This document shows, piece by piece, positions 34,282 through 44,200 of a stretch of DNA of 64,000 nt. The notes under the pieces are model-generated. The model did not search any database. It was not told the DNA's origin and was given only the letters and a program-made list of their open reading frames with translations. The position numbers and the translations under genes were made by a program. This DNA is from CAMTVQ01 sp947085255. GTDB lineage: Bacteria > Bacteroidota > Bacteroidia > Sphingobacteriales > Sphingobacteriaceae. How positions within the stretch are numbered: the stretch's first letter is position 1; every line of letters starts with the position of its first letter. The stretch lies in NCBI GenBank assembly GCA_947085255.1, contig CAMTVQ010000002.1, forward strand, positions 1 to 64,000, written 5' to 3'.

Positions 34282-34914
34282 ATGACTCTATCCAACAAAC
34301 AAAACACAGCTATTTTTATCATCTTTCTGTTTCATGCTGTGGGGCTTTTTGGATTTCTCACTCCCAGCTTGGTACCCCTTTTTAAGCAATTGGTACCGTT
34401 CCATTTGCTACTTATGGCAGGTATTGTAGGCTGGTTTCACAAGCACTGGGACATTAAAAACAGCCTGCTATTTACAGCCCTTTTTGCTGTTGGTTTTATT
34501 GTAGAATATTATGGGGTAAAAACTGGAGTGATATTTGGCGAATACCAGTATGGCAATACATTGGGCTACGCCATAGCAGGCATTCCGTTACTTATTGGAT
34601 TAAATTGGCTATTATTAGTATATAGCACCTCCTGTGTTGCTCATCAATTGGGATTCGAAAATATATTTACCAAAGCTTTTATAAGTGCTGGGCTAATGGT
34701 TTTAACCGATTTTTTTATAGAACCCATAGCCGCTAAATACGATTATTGGCATTGGAAAAACGACGTTATTCCCCACCAAAACTTCGTAGCGTGGTATATT
34801 GTTTCTTTTGTGTTGGCGCTAATTACCCACTACAGTTTTAAGGTAATGCAAAACAAAACGGCTATTGGCTTGTACATAGCTCAGGTATTATTCTTTTTAA
34901 TGCTAAATTTGTAA
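34282..34914 (+). CDS. cruF: CruF-family carotenoid 1,2-hydratase-like membrane protein
   Basis: Membrane protein of 210 residues with about six or seven helices, of the carotenoid-biosynthesis DUF422/CruF type. Typical sequences are GFIVEYYGVKTGVIFGEYQYG (about 74-94), GIPLLIGLNWLLLVY (about 99-113) and DFFIEPIAAKYDYWHWK (about 151-167). CruF adds water across the C-1',2' double bond of an acyclic psi end. It lies between crtD and ispH with short gaps (27 and 16 bp). Confidence 0.87.
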   Translation: MTLSNKQNTAIFIIFLFHAVGLFGFLTPSLVPLFKQLVPFHLLLMAGIVGWFHKHWDIKNSLLFTALFAVGFIVEYYGVKTGVIFGEYQYGNTLGYAIAGIPLLIGLNWLLLVYSTSCVAHQLGFENIFTKAFISAGLMVLTDFFIEPIAAKYDYWHWKNDVIPHQNFVAWYIVSFVLALITHYSFKVMQNKTAIGLYIAQVLFFLMLNL

Positions 34915-34930
34915 TCGACCAGTACAAAAA

Positions 34931-35776
34931 ATGCTCAACTTAAACGTAACTATTGATACAAAATCAGGCTTTTGCTTTGGCGTTGTATACGCCATTGATA
35001 TGGCCGAAGAAATTTTAGAAGAGCAAGGTTATCTTTATTGCTTAGGTGACATTGTGCACAACGATGAAGAAGTAAAACGCCTAAAAAACAAAGGCTTGCG
35101 CATTATAAGCCACGAAGAGTTTAAAGCATTACAGAACGAAAAGGTACTGATACGTGCGCATGGAGAAGCACCAGATACCTACCGAACTGCTTTAGAAAAC
35201 AACATTCACCTTATTGATGCTTCGTGCCCTGTAGTACTTAAACTACAAAATCGTGTAAAGCAATCGTTCGATAAAAATGAGAAAATTCTCATTTTTGGCA
35301 AACATGGGCATGCCGAAGTAATTGGATTGTCTGGTCAAACAGGTGATGAGGCTTTAGTGTTTCAAGATATTGCAGAGTTAGATACAGTAACACTTCCACA
35401 AAAATTTACTTTATACAGCCAAACGACTAAGAGTACGGAGAAGTTTTACGAAATAAAAGACCAGCTAATAAGTAGAGGCTACGAGGTGCAAGCAAACGAT
35501 ACTATTTGCCGTCAAGTATCTAACCGCGATGAAGAATTACGTGAATTTGCCAAAAATTACAAGAAAATCGTATTTGTTTCGGGCAAAAAATCTTCGAATG
35601 GAAAAGTACTTTATGAAGTTTGCCGCAAACAAAATGTAAATACTTTCTTTATATCAAGTGAAGAAGAGTTAGACATACACATGTTTGATGCTAGCGACAC
35701 CATAGGTATTTGTGGCGCAACATCTACTCCAATGTGGCTAATGGAAAAAGTAAAAGCAAAAATAGAATCTTATTAA
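34931..35776 (+). CDS. ispH: 4-hydroxy-3-methylbut-2-enyl diphosphate reductase
   Basis: Last step of the MEP isoprenoid pathway, producing IPP and DMAPP. Length 281 residues. The three cluster cysteines are visible: SGFCFGVVYAID (about 12), DASCPVVLKLQ (about 99) and GICGATSTP (about 261). Other landmarks are LGDIVHNDEEV, RAHGEAP and VFVSGKKSSNGKVL. Its place inside the carotenoid block ties precursor supply to pigment synthesis. The overlap region with crtZ is one base short of contact. Confidence 0.94.
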   Translation: MLNLNVTIDTKSGFCFGVVYAIDMAEEILEEQGYLYCLGDIVHNDEEVKRLKNKGLRIISHEEFKALQNEKVLIRAHGEAPDTYRTALENNIHLIDASCPVVLKLQNRVKQSFDKNEKILIFGKHGHAEVIGLSGQTGDEALVFQDIAELDTVTLPQKFTLYSQTTKSTEKFYEIKDQLISRGYEVQANDTICRQVSNRDEELREFAKNYKKIVFVSGKKSSNGKVLYEVCRKQNVNTFFISSEEELDIHMFDASDTIGICGATSTPMWLMEKVKAKIESY

Positions 35777-35777
35777 G

Positions 35778-36224
35778 ATGCAGGTGTTTATCAACATACT
35801 TGTTGTACTGGCTACTTTTTGTTTTATGGAATTTGTGGCGTGGTGTACGCACAAATACCTAATGCATGGTATATTGTGGTATTTGCACAAAGACCATCAC
35901 CAAAAAGAACCTGGTTTTTTTGAAAGAAACGACGCATTCTTCCTCATTTTTGCCATACCGAGTGCCTATTGCTACATGACAGGCATTATGAACCATGATT
36001 TTAGACTATTTATCGGAATAGGCATATCTATTTACGGATTAGCTTACTTTTTGGTGCACGATATTATTATCCATCAACGCTTTAAGTGGTTGCGCGATTG
36101 GGATAACCAATACGTAAAAGCCATACGTCGTGCACATAAAATGCACCACAAACATTTAGAAAAACACGATGGAGAATCATTCGGGATGTTGCTTGTACCA
36201 CTCAAATATTTTAAGATTCAGTAA
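35778..36224 (+). CDS. crtZ: Beta-carotene 3-hydroxylase-type protein (sterol desaturase family)
   Basis: Di-iron membrane hydroxylase of 148 residues. The His clusters of the fatty-acid-hydroxylase superfamily are all present: HKYLMHG (about 25-31), HKDHHQKE (about 38-45), HDIIIHQ (about 94-100) and HKMHHKHL (about 117-124). It introduces the 3-OH on beta-ionone rings. Starts one base after ispH. Confidence 0.92.
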   Translation: MQVFINILVVLATFCFMEFVAWCTHKYLMHGILWYLHKDHHQKEPGFFERNDAFFLIFAIPSAYCYMTGIMNHDFRLFIGIGISIYGLAYFLVHDIIIHQRFKWLRDWDNQYVKAIRRAHKMHHKHLEKHDGESFGMLLVPLKYFKIQ

Positions 36225-36225
36225 T

Positions 36226-36780
36226 ATGCGCCTGTTAAAAAACACAAGCTTTCTGCTTTTTATACTGATTACAGGCACAACCTTTGCCCAATCTAAAAAA
36301 AATACAGCACCACAGTTAAATATATTTACCCCTACTAAAGTTAAAGGACACTACGGTGCTCAGTTAGGTCCAAAAGGAGCCGAAGTAGTATATACATCGG
36401 TAATTAATTATGGCAATTTCGACCAAGCCGAACCTATTGTAAAAGAAGAATCAGTACCAAACACTCCAAGCATTGCCCCTGCCGAAATCAGCATCGGCGA
36501 AATGATCAATCTGCCCGCTGGATTTACTGCCAATGTATTCCCAAATCCTGCTTATGAGGTACTAAATGTAAACCTAAAATCACGCATAGCTGATAGAGTT
36601 TCTATACAACTCATTGATATTAATGGCAATGTATTATACAATCGCACCAGCGAAGAAAGCACAGATATTGCTGACCAAATAACACTTACTGGATTACCAC
36701 AGGGCAATTATATTTTGCGATTGTATGGTATTCAGCAAAAATTTACACAAAGTTTCCAAGTAAAAAAACTGGGCAACTAA
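36226..36780 (+). CDS. T9SS type A sorting domain-containing exported protein
   Basis: Secreted protein of 184 residues. It has a signal peptide (MRLLKNTSFLLFILITGTTFAQ), a short low-complexity mature region, and a C-terminal Por-secretion-type domain (about 105-184; FTANVFPNPAYEVLNVNL, LIDINGNVLY, LTGLPQGNYILRLY, FQVKKL). The ATG at 36226 is used because it provides the signal peptide; the longer frame overlaps crtZ. No catalytic domain exists, so the cargo region of ~80 residues has no recognised function. Confidence 0.87.
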   Translation: MRLLKNTSFLLFILITGTTFAQSKKNTAPQLNIFTPTKVKGHYGAQLGPKGAEVVYTSVINYGNFDQAEPIVKEESVPNTPSIAPAEISIGEMINLPAGFTANVFPNPAYEVLNVNLKSRIADRVSIQLIDINGNVLYNRTSEESTDIADQITLTGLPQGNYILRLYGIQQKFTQSFQVKKLGN

Positions 36781-36817
36781 GTTTCTCGTTATTGGCATAT
36801 CCCCCCTTACACAACAC

Positions 36818-37831
36818 ATGAGCAAAAAAGGTATTTTATTGGTAAACTTGGGTACGCCCGATAGCCCCGAAACGAAGGATGTACGCACTTACTTATCCGA
36901 ATTTTTAAACGATCCACGTGTAATTGATTACCCTGCATTACTGCGTATTTTATTGGTAAATGGCATTATTGTTCCGTTTCGTGCTCCAAAATCAGCAGCT
37001 ACGTACAAAAAAATATGGACTAAAGAAGGCTCTCCATTAATGGTTTGGGGCAAAAAGGTGCATGCCCTGTTACAAAAAAAATTAGGTGAAGAGTATGTGG
37101 TAGAATTTGCCATGCGCTACCGCACCCCAAGTATTGAACAAGCTATCGAAAATCTAAAGAAAGCCGATGTTGATTCGATAAAAGTTATTCCATTATTTCC
37201 GCATTATGCTTCGGCAACTACAGGCTCTGTTCATCAAAAAATAATGGAGATTGTAAGTAAATGGCAAATTGTACCTGAAATTTCGTTTGTAAATTCTTTT
37301 TACGACGACGATAAAATGATTGCTGCTTTTGCAGAAATAGGCAATAAGTATGTTCCTGCTAATTACGACCATATACTATTTAGTTTCCATGGTTTACCTG
37401 CGCGTCAGTTAATGAAAGCCGACCCAACGGGTTGTCATTGCCAAAAAACAGAAAACTGCTGCGAGAGCATTGTACCAGCTAATCGATTTTGCTATGGTGC
37501 GCAATCGTATGCTACGGCACAGCTTATTGCAAAGGCACTTAATATTCCAAAAGAGAAGTACACCATCTGTTTTCAAAGCCGATTAGGCAAAGAAGTATGG
37601 ATGCAGCCCTATACTAGCCAAGTAGTAAAAGATTTGGCCGAACAAGGAAAAAAGAATGTGTTGGTATTTTGTCCTGCATTTGTATGCGACTGTTTAGAAA
37701 CCGTTTACGAGGTATCCGAAGAATATCAAGAACTATTTGAAGAGCACGGCGGACACAAATTACAATTAGTAGATGGCTTAAATGACCACCCACTATGGAT
37801 AGAATCTTTAGAAGGTTTATCTAAAAACTAA
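36818..37831 (+). CDS. hemH: Ferrochelatase
   Basis: Inserts Fe2+ into porphyrin to complete haem synthesis; 337 residues. Active-site His is in LFSFHGLPARQL (about 190) and the acidic side in CFQSRLGKEVWMQPYT (about 252-267), followed by VFCPAFVCDCLETVYEVSEE (about 282-301). The N-terminus ILLVNLGTPDSPE is canonical. Several extra Cys (GCHCQKTENCCES) near residue 205 are seen in Bacteroidota homologues. Converges with and overlaps the histidine kinase gene by 4 bp. Confidence 0.95.
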   Translation: MSKKGILLVNLGTPDSPETKDVRTYLSEFLNDPRVIDYPALLRILLVNGIIVPFRAPKSAATYKKIWTKEGSPLMVWGKKVHALLQKKLGEEYVVEFAMRYRTPSIEQAIENLKKADVDSIKVIPLFPHYASATTGSVHQKIMEIVSKWQIVPEISFVNSFYDDDKMIAAFAEIGNKYVPANYDHILFSFHGLPARQLMKADPTGCHCQKTENCCESIVPANRFCYGAQSYATAQLIAKALNIPKEKYTICFQSRLGKEVWMQPYTSQVVKDLAEQGKKNVLVFCPAFVCDCLETVYEVSEEYQELFEEHGGHKLQLVDGLNDHPLWIESLEGLSKN

Positions 37832-40305
37832 GCACTTACTTTTTGAACTACCAATTGTTGCTGCATAAGTGATACTATATTTTGTAGTGCTTCCTTATAG
37901 TATGCAATTTGAGTATCTGAAACCTGTTTTTTAGCTAAATATTCTTTCGCTTCCTCTAACACATGAAGTAATTTATGGGCTTCAATAAGTTCAAATGTAG
38001 GTCTATTCGTGTGCATAAGCCTGCGCATATCATCCAGTGAGTGTACTTGCAGGCAATCCATCATTTCGTTGGAAAAAACTACTAACGAGTCACTTATTTT
38101 GGTCGAAAATTCGGCTAATAATTGCTCATTACCTTTAGTTACTTTTCGTAATCCATCCAACTTTATAAGTGCTTCGCTTGTATTTACAATCACCGAATCT
38201 ATTAACGCTGGTTTTACTATAGGTGCAATTCGTTCGGTTTTAAGCCCCAACTGTCGGGCTATTTTTTGATATAACTCAGTTGGATCGAACGGTTTGCTTA
38301 CATACTCGTCCATTCCATTTGCTTTTATCTTATCCCTTACCTCTACCAAAGCCGATGCTGTAACTGCAATAATAGGCACACTTTTCTTAGCTGGATCAGT
38401 CATGTTACGGATAAGCATTGCAGCCTCATAGCCATCCATTATAGGCATTTGCAAATCCATAAGTACCAAATCAACTATTTCCGATTGTACCTTAGCTACT
38501 GCCTCTAACCCATTTTCAGCTGTGTCCACAACGGCATTCCAGTTCTGTAAAAATTCTTCGGCAACCATTCTATTTATAGCATTATCATCTACCAACAGTA
38601 TTCTTGCACGTTTTAAATCCTCAACAATGTCTTGTGCGTCGTTTGGCGAGAATAGTGATTGCTCCTCATCAGCAACCACTATTGGCAAATTGAAATAAAA
38701 CGTAGAACCTTCATTCAATTTACTTTTTACTTGTAAACGCCCTCCAAATATTTCCACCAATCGTTTTGCAATAGGTAAGCCCAAACCACTACCACCATAT
38801 TTACGTGTAGTATCGTCATCGGCCTGGGTAAATTGTTCAAAAATTGTACCCATTTTATTCTCTGATATACCTATACCGGTATCTTTTACTTCTATATACA
38901 GTTGAGCTTTTGGGCCTGTGAGTTCTTTACAAGTAACGCTAAGCAGAATACTACCTTGCTCTGTAAATTTAATGGCATTCCCTACCAAATTTGTAAGCAC
39001 CTGCATAATACGAGTAGGATCGGAAACGATATCTTGAGGAACATTGGGTGCAATAACTGCCTGCAATAGTAGTCCTTTTTCTTCCGCTCTATAGGCAAAT
39101 GTTTGCACTAACGAGTCGATAAGTCGGTGTAAGTTCATTGGTGTTTCTTCCAATGTCATTTTACCAGATTCTATTTTATTTAGGTCCAGAATATCATTTA
39201 CCAAATTGAGCAAATGATTACTCGAAAAACGCATGGTATTGAGTTTTTGTTGCTGCGAGGCGTTGGGATTATCCTTAATCAATAAATTAATCATTCCGAT
39301 TACCGCATTTAACGGTGTACGTATTTCATGACTCATTACCGACAAGAATCTACTTTTTGCCTGCGATGCTTCTTCTGCTCTTTCCTTTGCTACAGTGAGT
39401 TTTAATTGTGTTTCTAAAATTTCTTCCTTCTGACTATCACGTACAGCATCAATTGCATTTATATTATAGCCGTATATTAAGAATACAACAATGATAATGA
39501 AGGTAAAAGCTGTTACACTAAACACCATTGCCTCGTCTGGTGCCAAAACACCCATATTTAACGCTTGTATGCGCAACCATAAGAAGAAAGTAGATAAGCC
39601 AAAGGCAATAGGTATAATTTTACGCGTCATGCCCGAGCCTAAATATTTAGAGGTAAATATTTTCATATAGCCCTTGTCGGGATAAGCAGTAAGCAATCCT
39701 ATACAAACCAAAAACACATTACTTGCTGTGTTTAGCTCCATATTCATATAAAAACTACCCGTATTTATAAAGAACAACCCTAAAGTATCGGCAAGTACTC
39801 TACTATAAGCTATTAAGCAAAATAATATCGTCACAGTTTGTACAATATAATACCAACCAAAATGGAACAAGCCAATACAAGCAATAAAAACAAAGCAACC
39901 AATACAGGCCGCTGGAGCCACTCTACCTCCATATATTCCTAGCGTAGGACGTGCTTTATCTTTAAAAAACAACTCATCAATTCCAAAATTTACGTTATAC
40001 ACATACTGCAACAAGGTAAATAGGCTAATAAGAAAGATAAATGAGAGTAAACTTATAAGCAGCACTCTAAGAGGCTTATTTTGCCTATAATACGGCACTA
40101 AAAGAAGCGAAAGCCCTATAGCGATACAAATAAGAGCCGAATTGAATTTAATGGTGGAATACCCGAGATTGACAATAGGAAATTTGTAGGTATCTGTAAT
40201 CCAAGCTAGTAAAGAAAAAAAGCCTATAGAGAGTATAACTAATGCAATACCTTTGTTTATTCTGTTTGTATTGGTAACAGCTAATTGATTGGGAGAAAAC
40301 TCCAT
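37828..40305 (-). CDS. Hybrid sensor histidine kinase/response regulator with novel membrane sensor and degenerate HPt
   Basis: Membrane sensor of 825 residues. Residues 1-290 hold seven to eight transmembrane helices with a conserved periplasmic-side motif (QYVYNVNFGIDELFF, then GGRVAP). HisKA follows (phospho-His in SHEIRTPLNAVIG, about 325), then HATPase (NLVGNAIKFT, DTGIGIS, GSGLGLPIAK; about 440-545), a receiver domain (ILLVDDNAINRM about 571; phospho-Asp in LVLMDLQMP about 615) and a C-terminal HPt-like helix bundle (about 715-800). In that bundle the His is in RRLMHTNRPTFELIEA, where the usual KG after the His is replaced by RP. Signal and output are unknown. Paralogous to the kinases at 41252 and 44852. 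Confidence 0.9.
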   Translation of the reverse strand: MEFSPNQLAVTNTNRINKGIALVILSIGFFSLLAWITDTYKFPIVNLGYSTIKFNSALICIAIGLSLLLVPYYRQNKPLRVLLISLLSFIFLISLFTLLQYVYNVNFGIDELFFKDKARPTLGIYGGRVAPAACIGCFVFIACIGLFHFGWYYIVQTVTILFCLIAYSRVLADTLGLFFINTGSFYMNMELNTASNVFLVCIGLLTAYPDKGYMKIFTSKYLGSGMTRKIIPIAFGLSTFFLWLRIQALNMGVLAPDEAMVFSVTAFTFIIIVVFLIYGYNINAIDAVRDSQKEEILETQLKLTVAKERAEEASQAKSRFLSVMSHEIRTPLNAVIGMINLLIKDNPNASQQQKLNTMRFSSNHLLNLVNDILDLNKIESGKMTLEETPMNLHRLIDSLVQTFAYRAEEKGLLLQAVIAPNVPQDIVSDPTRIMQVLTNLVGNAIKFTEQGSILLSVTCKELTGPKAQLYIEVKDTGIGISENKMGTIFEQFTQADDDTTRKYGGSGLGLPIAKRLVEIFGGRLQVKSKLNEGSTFYFNLPIVVADEEQSLFSPNDAQDIVEDLKRARILLVDDNAINRMVAEEFLQNWNAVVDTAENGLEAVAKVQSEIVDLVLMDLQMPIMDGYEAAMLIRNMTDPAKKSVPIIAVTASALVEVRDKIKANGMDEYVSKPFDPTELYQKIARQLGLKTERIAPIVKPALIDSVIVNTSEALIKLDGLRKVTKGNEQLLAEFSTKISDSLVVFSNEMMDCLQVHSLDDMRRLMHTNRPTFELIEAHKLLHVLEEAKEYLAKKQVSDTQIAYYKEALQNIVSLMQQQLVVQKVSA

Positions 40306-40506
40306 TATTATTCTAGATTAATTCCAAAAGTACCCCGCTTAGATTAACTGATTGTTAAATCTATATCATGCTGTTGTTATTACAACTTACCGTATTTAAA
40401 TAACTCTGTATATAAATGAAACAATATAAAATTTCATATCGTCCAAAAAAATAGCATTTTTGCCCGCTACTTATAATAAACAAAAAACTATAAAGTGATT
40501 AGCGGC

Positions 40507-41247
40507 ATGGGAAAAGGAAATTTGATTTATCGAGAAATAACAGAGCAGAAAGATTTAGAACAGGCATTTCGATTAAGATATACCGTATATAAAGAAGCCG
40601 AACTAGGGAAGTTTCTTTCTGAAAACGAGTCGCAAATAGATATTTCTATCTATGATTTACATGCTATACATGTTGGGCTATTTTTAGAAGAAGAACTTAT
40701 TGCCAGCCATAGACTATGTGTAGACCGTGAGTTACTTTTCAATAAAAACGTATTGGAGTTAGGGAAACGTTTTAATGTATTCTCAACTATTAATAATGCC
40801 TCAGATATGGCAAATATTGACTATCCTGCTTTTCCGTTTATATCCTATACAGAGTTGCCAGTGGCGATAACTGAACTTTACACACATTCAAAAGCCACAA
40901 AAACACCTATTACAGAGGTAGGGAAATTTGCTATTCTACCTACCTACCGCGGAATACGCAACATGAAACTCATGTTTGATTGTATGATTGCAATAGGCAT
41001 GCTATGGTATGGAGATAAAAAAGGAGTAGGCATTACTACTACAGATGCTAACCATCCGACATTGTTTTTAATTAATGGTTTTACAAGAGTAGCCGAATTA
41101 AACATAGAGGAGCTGCGTAGCGTTACGCTTTCCTTATCGTTATCGGCTAATCTAAACCAATCAAGTATTCCAACTAAACTACACGATTATTTTAACACGC
41201 TTGCAGACGAGTTAAAAACAACTGGAAAAATAGAAATTGGAGTTTAA
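40507..41247 (+). CDS. GNAT-fold acyltransferase, FeeM/LuxI-like
   Basis: About 246 residues. It resembles N-acyl amino acid synthases and acyl-homoserine-lactone-synthase-like proteins: FRLRYTVYKEAELGKFLSEN (about 21-40; the FxLRY..Y entry helix), DLHAIHVGLFLEEELIASHRL (about 52-72), then EVGKFAILPTYRGIRNMKLMF (about 138-158), which is the GNAT acyl-donor region. Such enzymes make N-acyl compounds that can act as signals. It is flanked on both sides by hybrid kinases on the opposite strand. ATG 40507 is preferred over GTG 40495. Whether it makes a signal for those kinases is speculation. Confidence 0.7.
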   Translation: MGKGNLIYREITEQKDLEQAFRLRYTVYKEAELGKFLSENESQIDISIYDLHAIHVGLFLEEELIASHRLCVDRELLFNKNVLELGKRFNVFSTINNASDMANIDYPAFPFISYTELPVAITELYTHSKATKTPITEVGKFAILPTYRGIRNMKLMFDCMIAIGMLWYGDKKGVGITTTDANHPTLFLINGFTRVAELNIEELRSVTLSLSLSANLNQSSIPTKLHDYFNTLADELKTTGKIEIGV

Positions 41248-41251
41248 AAAA

Positions 41252-44200
41252 CTAAACAGGTTGATTTAGCTCTTGCTTGATACTAGCAAGCATTTGTTTA
41301 ACTTGATCTAAAAACACATTCTTTCTATTTTCATCCCTTGGCTCTGCATCCAAATATATTTTAGTTTCCTCCAAAAAGTATAAGAACTTATTAGCTTCCA
41401 ATAACTCAAAAGTGGGTCGATGAGCATGTATTAGTTTACGCATATCTACTAAAGAGTGTTGGTGTATGTGTTTTTCGTATTCAATAGAAAAATCATTAAT
41501 CGAGGATTCTATCTTAGTAATAAACTCCGCTACAATCGTTGGTTTTCCTTTTGCTACCGCCATTAAGGGCATCAAATTGATTAACTTACTATCTGGAGTA
41601 TTTTCTACAGCATCTGCTACTTCGTTTTCTGTACGCTGCACTTTATTAACTTCAATATCCAGTTGAAGTGCTATTTTTTTAAACAAACTGATTGGATCAA
41701 ATGGCTTACTCACGTAATCATTCATGCCATGCGCTTTAATCTTCCCCTGCACCTCTGCTAATGAAGAAGCAGTAATCGCTATAATGGGAATATTTTTTTT
41801 CTTTTCATCTGCCAAACCACGAATTATTTTTGATGCCTCATAGCCATCCATTAATGGCATCTGCAAATCCATAAGCACAATATCGAAGTCATCTGCTTGT
41901 ATTTTGGCTACCGCTTCTAAACCATTCTCTGCACTATCAGTTACAGCATTCCAACCTGATAAAAACTCTTCGGCAACTAAACGATTGATTGCATTGTCAT
42001 CAACTATTAATACGCGAGTACCCTTTAGGTCTTCTACAACTTCAAAAGCGGCACTTTCTGTAGCAGTAATCGCCAATTTATCATGTGCTATGTCTGCTAC
42101 AATGTTGAAGAAGAAACGAGTACCCTTACCCTCTGTACTTTCTACATTCAAGTCGGCACCCATCAACTGCAATAATTGTTTGGCAATTGGAAGCCCTAAT
42201 CCTGTTCCACCATATTTTCTGGTTGTATCATCATCGGCTTGGGTAAACCTATCAAAAATATTTTCCAAATTACTCGCTGCAATGCCTATACCCGTATCTA
42301 CTACAGCTATATGTAAATTTACTGTTTGGCTATCAACAGGTACAGATTTAATAGATAGTATAACCCCGCCCTCATGCGTAAACTTAATTGCATTTCCTAT
42401 CAGATTGGTTAATATCTGCTGCATATGGGTAGGATCTCCCAGTAAAGTAGGAGGTACAGTATCATCTACATCCAGCTGCAAATACAAGCCCCGTTCAGCA
42501 GCTGCATACTGAAAACTATTTATCACAGCACCTGCCAACTGATGGTAGCTCATCGGTATTTGCTCAAGGGTTACTTTACCTGCTTCTATTTTGTTGAAAT
42601 CTAAAATGTCATTTACCAGATTAAGTAAATGCTTGCCCGAAAATTGCATTGCATTCAGCTTTTCTATTTGAGAAGGGCTCGGTTTATCCCTAATTAATAA
42701 ATTAGTCATGCCGATAACCGCATTTAAAGGTGTACGAATTTCATGACTCATTACAGACAAAAATCGACTTTTTATATGCGAGGCATCTTCTGCTTTTTCT
42801 TTGGCTAACGTAAGCTCCTCTTGCAATAGTTTTTCTTTCAATATATCAATTCCAACAGCTGTAAGGCCAATGATCTCTTCGTTAAGATATACAGGATTAA
42901 CTAAAAACTTAACAGCATAACGCTGTCCAAACATTTCTTGATTGAACTCAAAATCAAGGCTTTTACCTGCTAGAACTTGCGCGTAAACCGCTTTCCACTT
43001 GTTCACAAAATCACTTTCTTCCAATCCCTCAAAAGCTATATCACCTATCTGCACATCTTTACCAAACAATATGTCTATTTGTTTAAACTTACTGTTGAAA
43101 GCTATGTACCTATAATCTTTATCAATTGCCCACACAAAAGCATTCGTATGTTCTACCAATGCCTTCAATTTTGCTTCATTTGCTTCTAATGCTTTGCGCT
43201 GTTTATTTCTTTCCGAAACATCTACCCCTAAACCAGTTGCACCAATTATTTTATCTTTCACATAAATAGGCTTGAGCAGAAAACGCATATAGATATCTAC
43301 ACCATTCACCTCTCTGGTATACTCAAAATCCAACGATTCTCCGTTTTTTAATACCCTATCGTAATAGTCTGTCCAATCGTAGTTATTCTTTGCAGCTGAT
43401 AATGTATTTACTCTATCACCCAAATTCACATTAAAGCCTCGTTTATTTACCCACTCAACAAAAGCGGCATTAAACGTTGTGTATCTACACTCTGTGTCAA
43501 CTGCCCATATTATTGCATCTGTATTTTCCAGCAAAGCATGCATCTGAGCCTGATTTTGCTCTATCTCTAACCGTTGCACTCTACCTTCTGTTATATCAAT
43601 TCCAATTCCAGTAACGCCTATTATTTTATCTTCCAAATAAATGGGTTTGAGTAAAAAGCGCATATATACATCACCATCTTTATGTGGGCGGAGGTATTCA
43701 AAATCAAGCGACTCTCCTTGTAGTACTTGATCATACACTTTTCGCCAATAGCCTTGCTGTTTCTCATCTGATATAGCCGCCGCTACTGTACCAACTGTAA
43801 TAGCAAAATCCCACCTAGATGCCCAGTTTACAAACGCTTGATTAAAGTTGATGTATTTACAATCAGTATCAATTGACCATATTACAGCATCTGTATTCTC
43901 TATAATTGCTTTAAATTTCGCTTCATTCTCTAGCAGTATCTTTGATTTTTCATCTCTTTGTATGTCTGCTTGATTCATCCAAGTGCCATATATATAAAAC
44001 ACCACCAATATCAGCACTGTAAAAGCGGTAACGCTTAGCACAATTGTTTCCTCACTGGCAAGTATATGCATGCGTACCGCTTGTACACGAAGCCACACTA
44101 ATATTGCAGAAACAAAAAAGGTTAGCAAAACAGCACGTCGACTTATGCTAGACCCCGAGTACTTAGAGGTAAGCACTCTACAGTACCCCTCTTTAGGAAA

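Noticed and set aside
40325..40332. TACTTTTG -7 element before the kinase gene at 40305
   Set aside because: A good -7 match, but no -33 element within 17-23 bases; not listed as a promoter.
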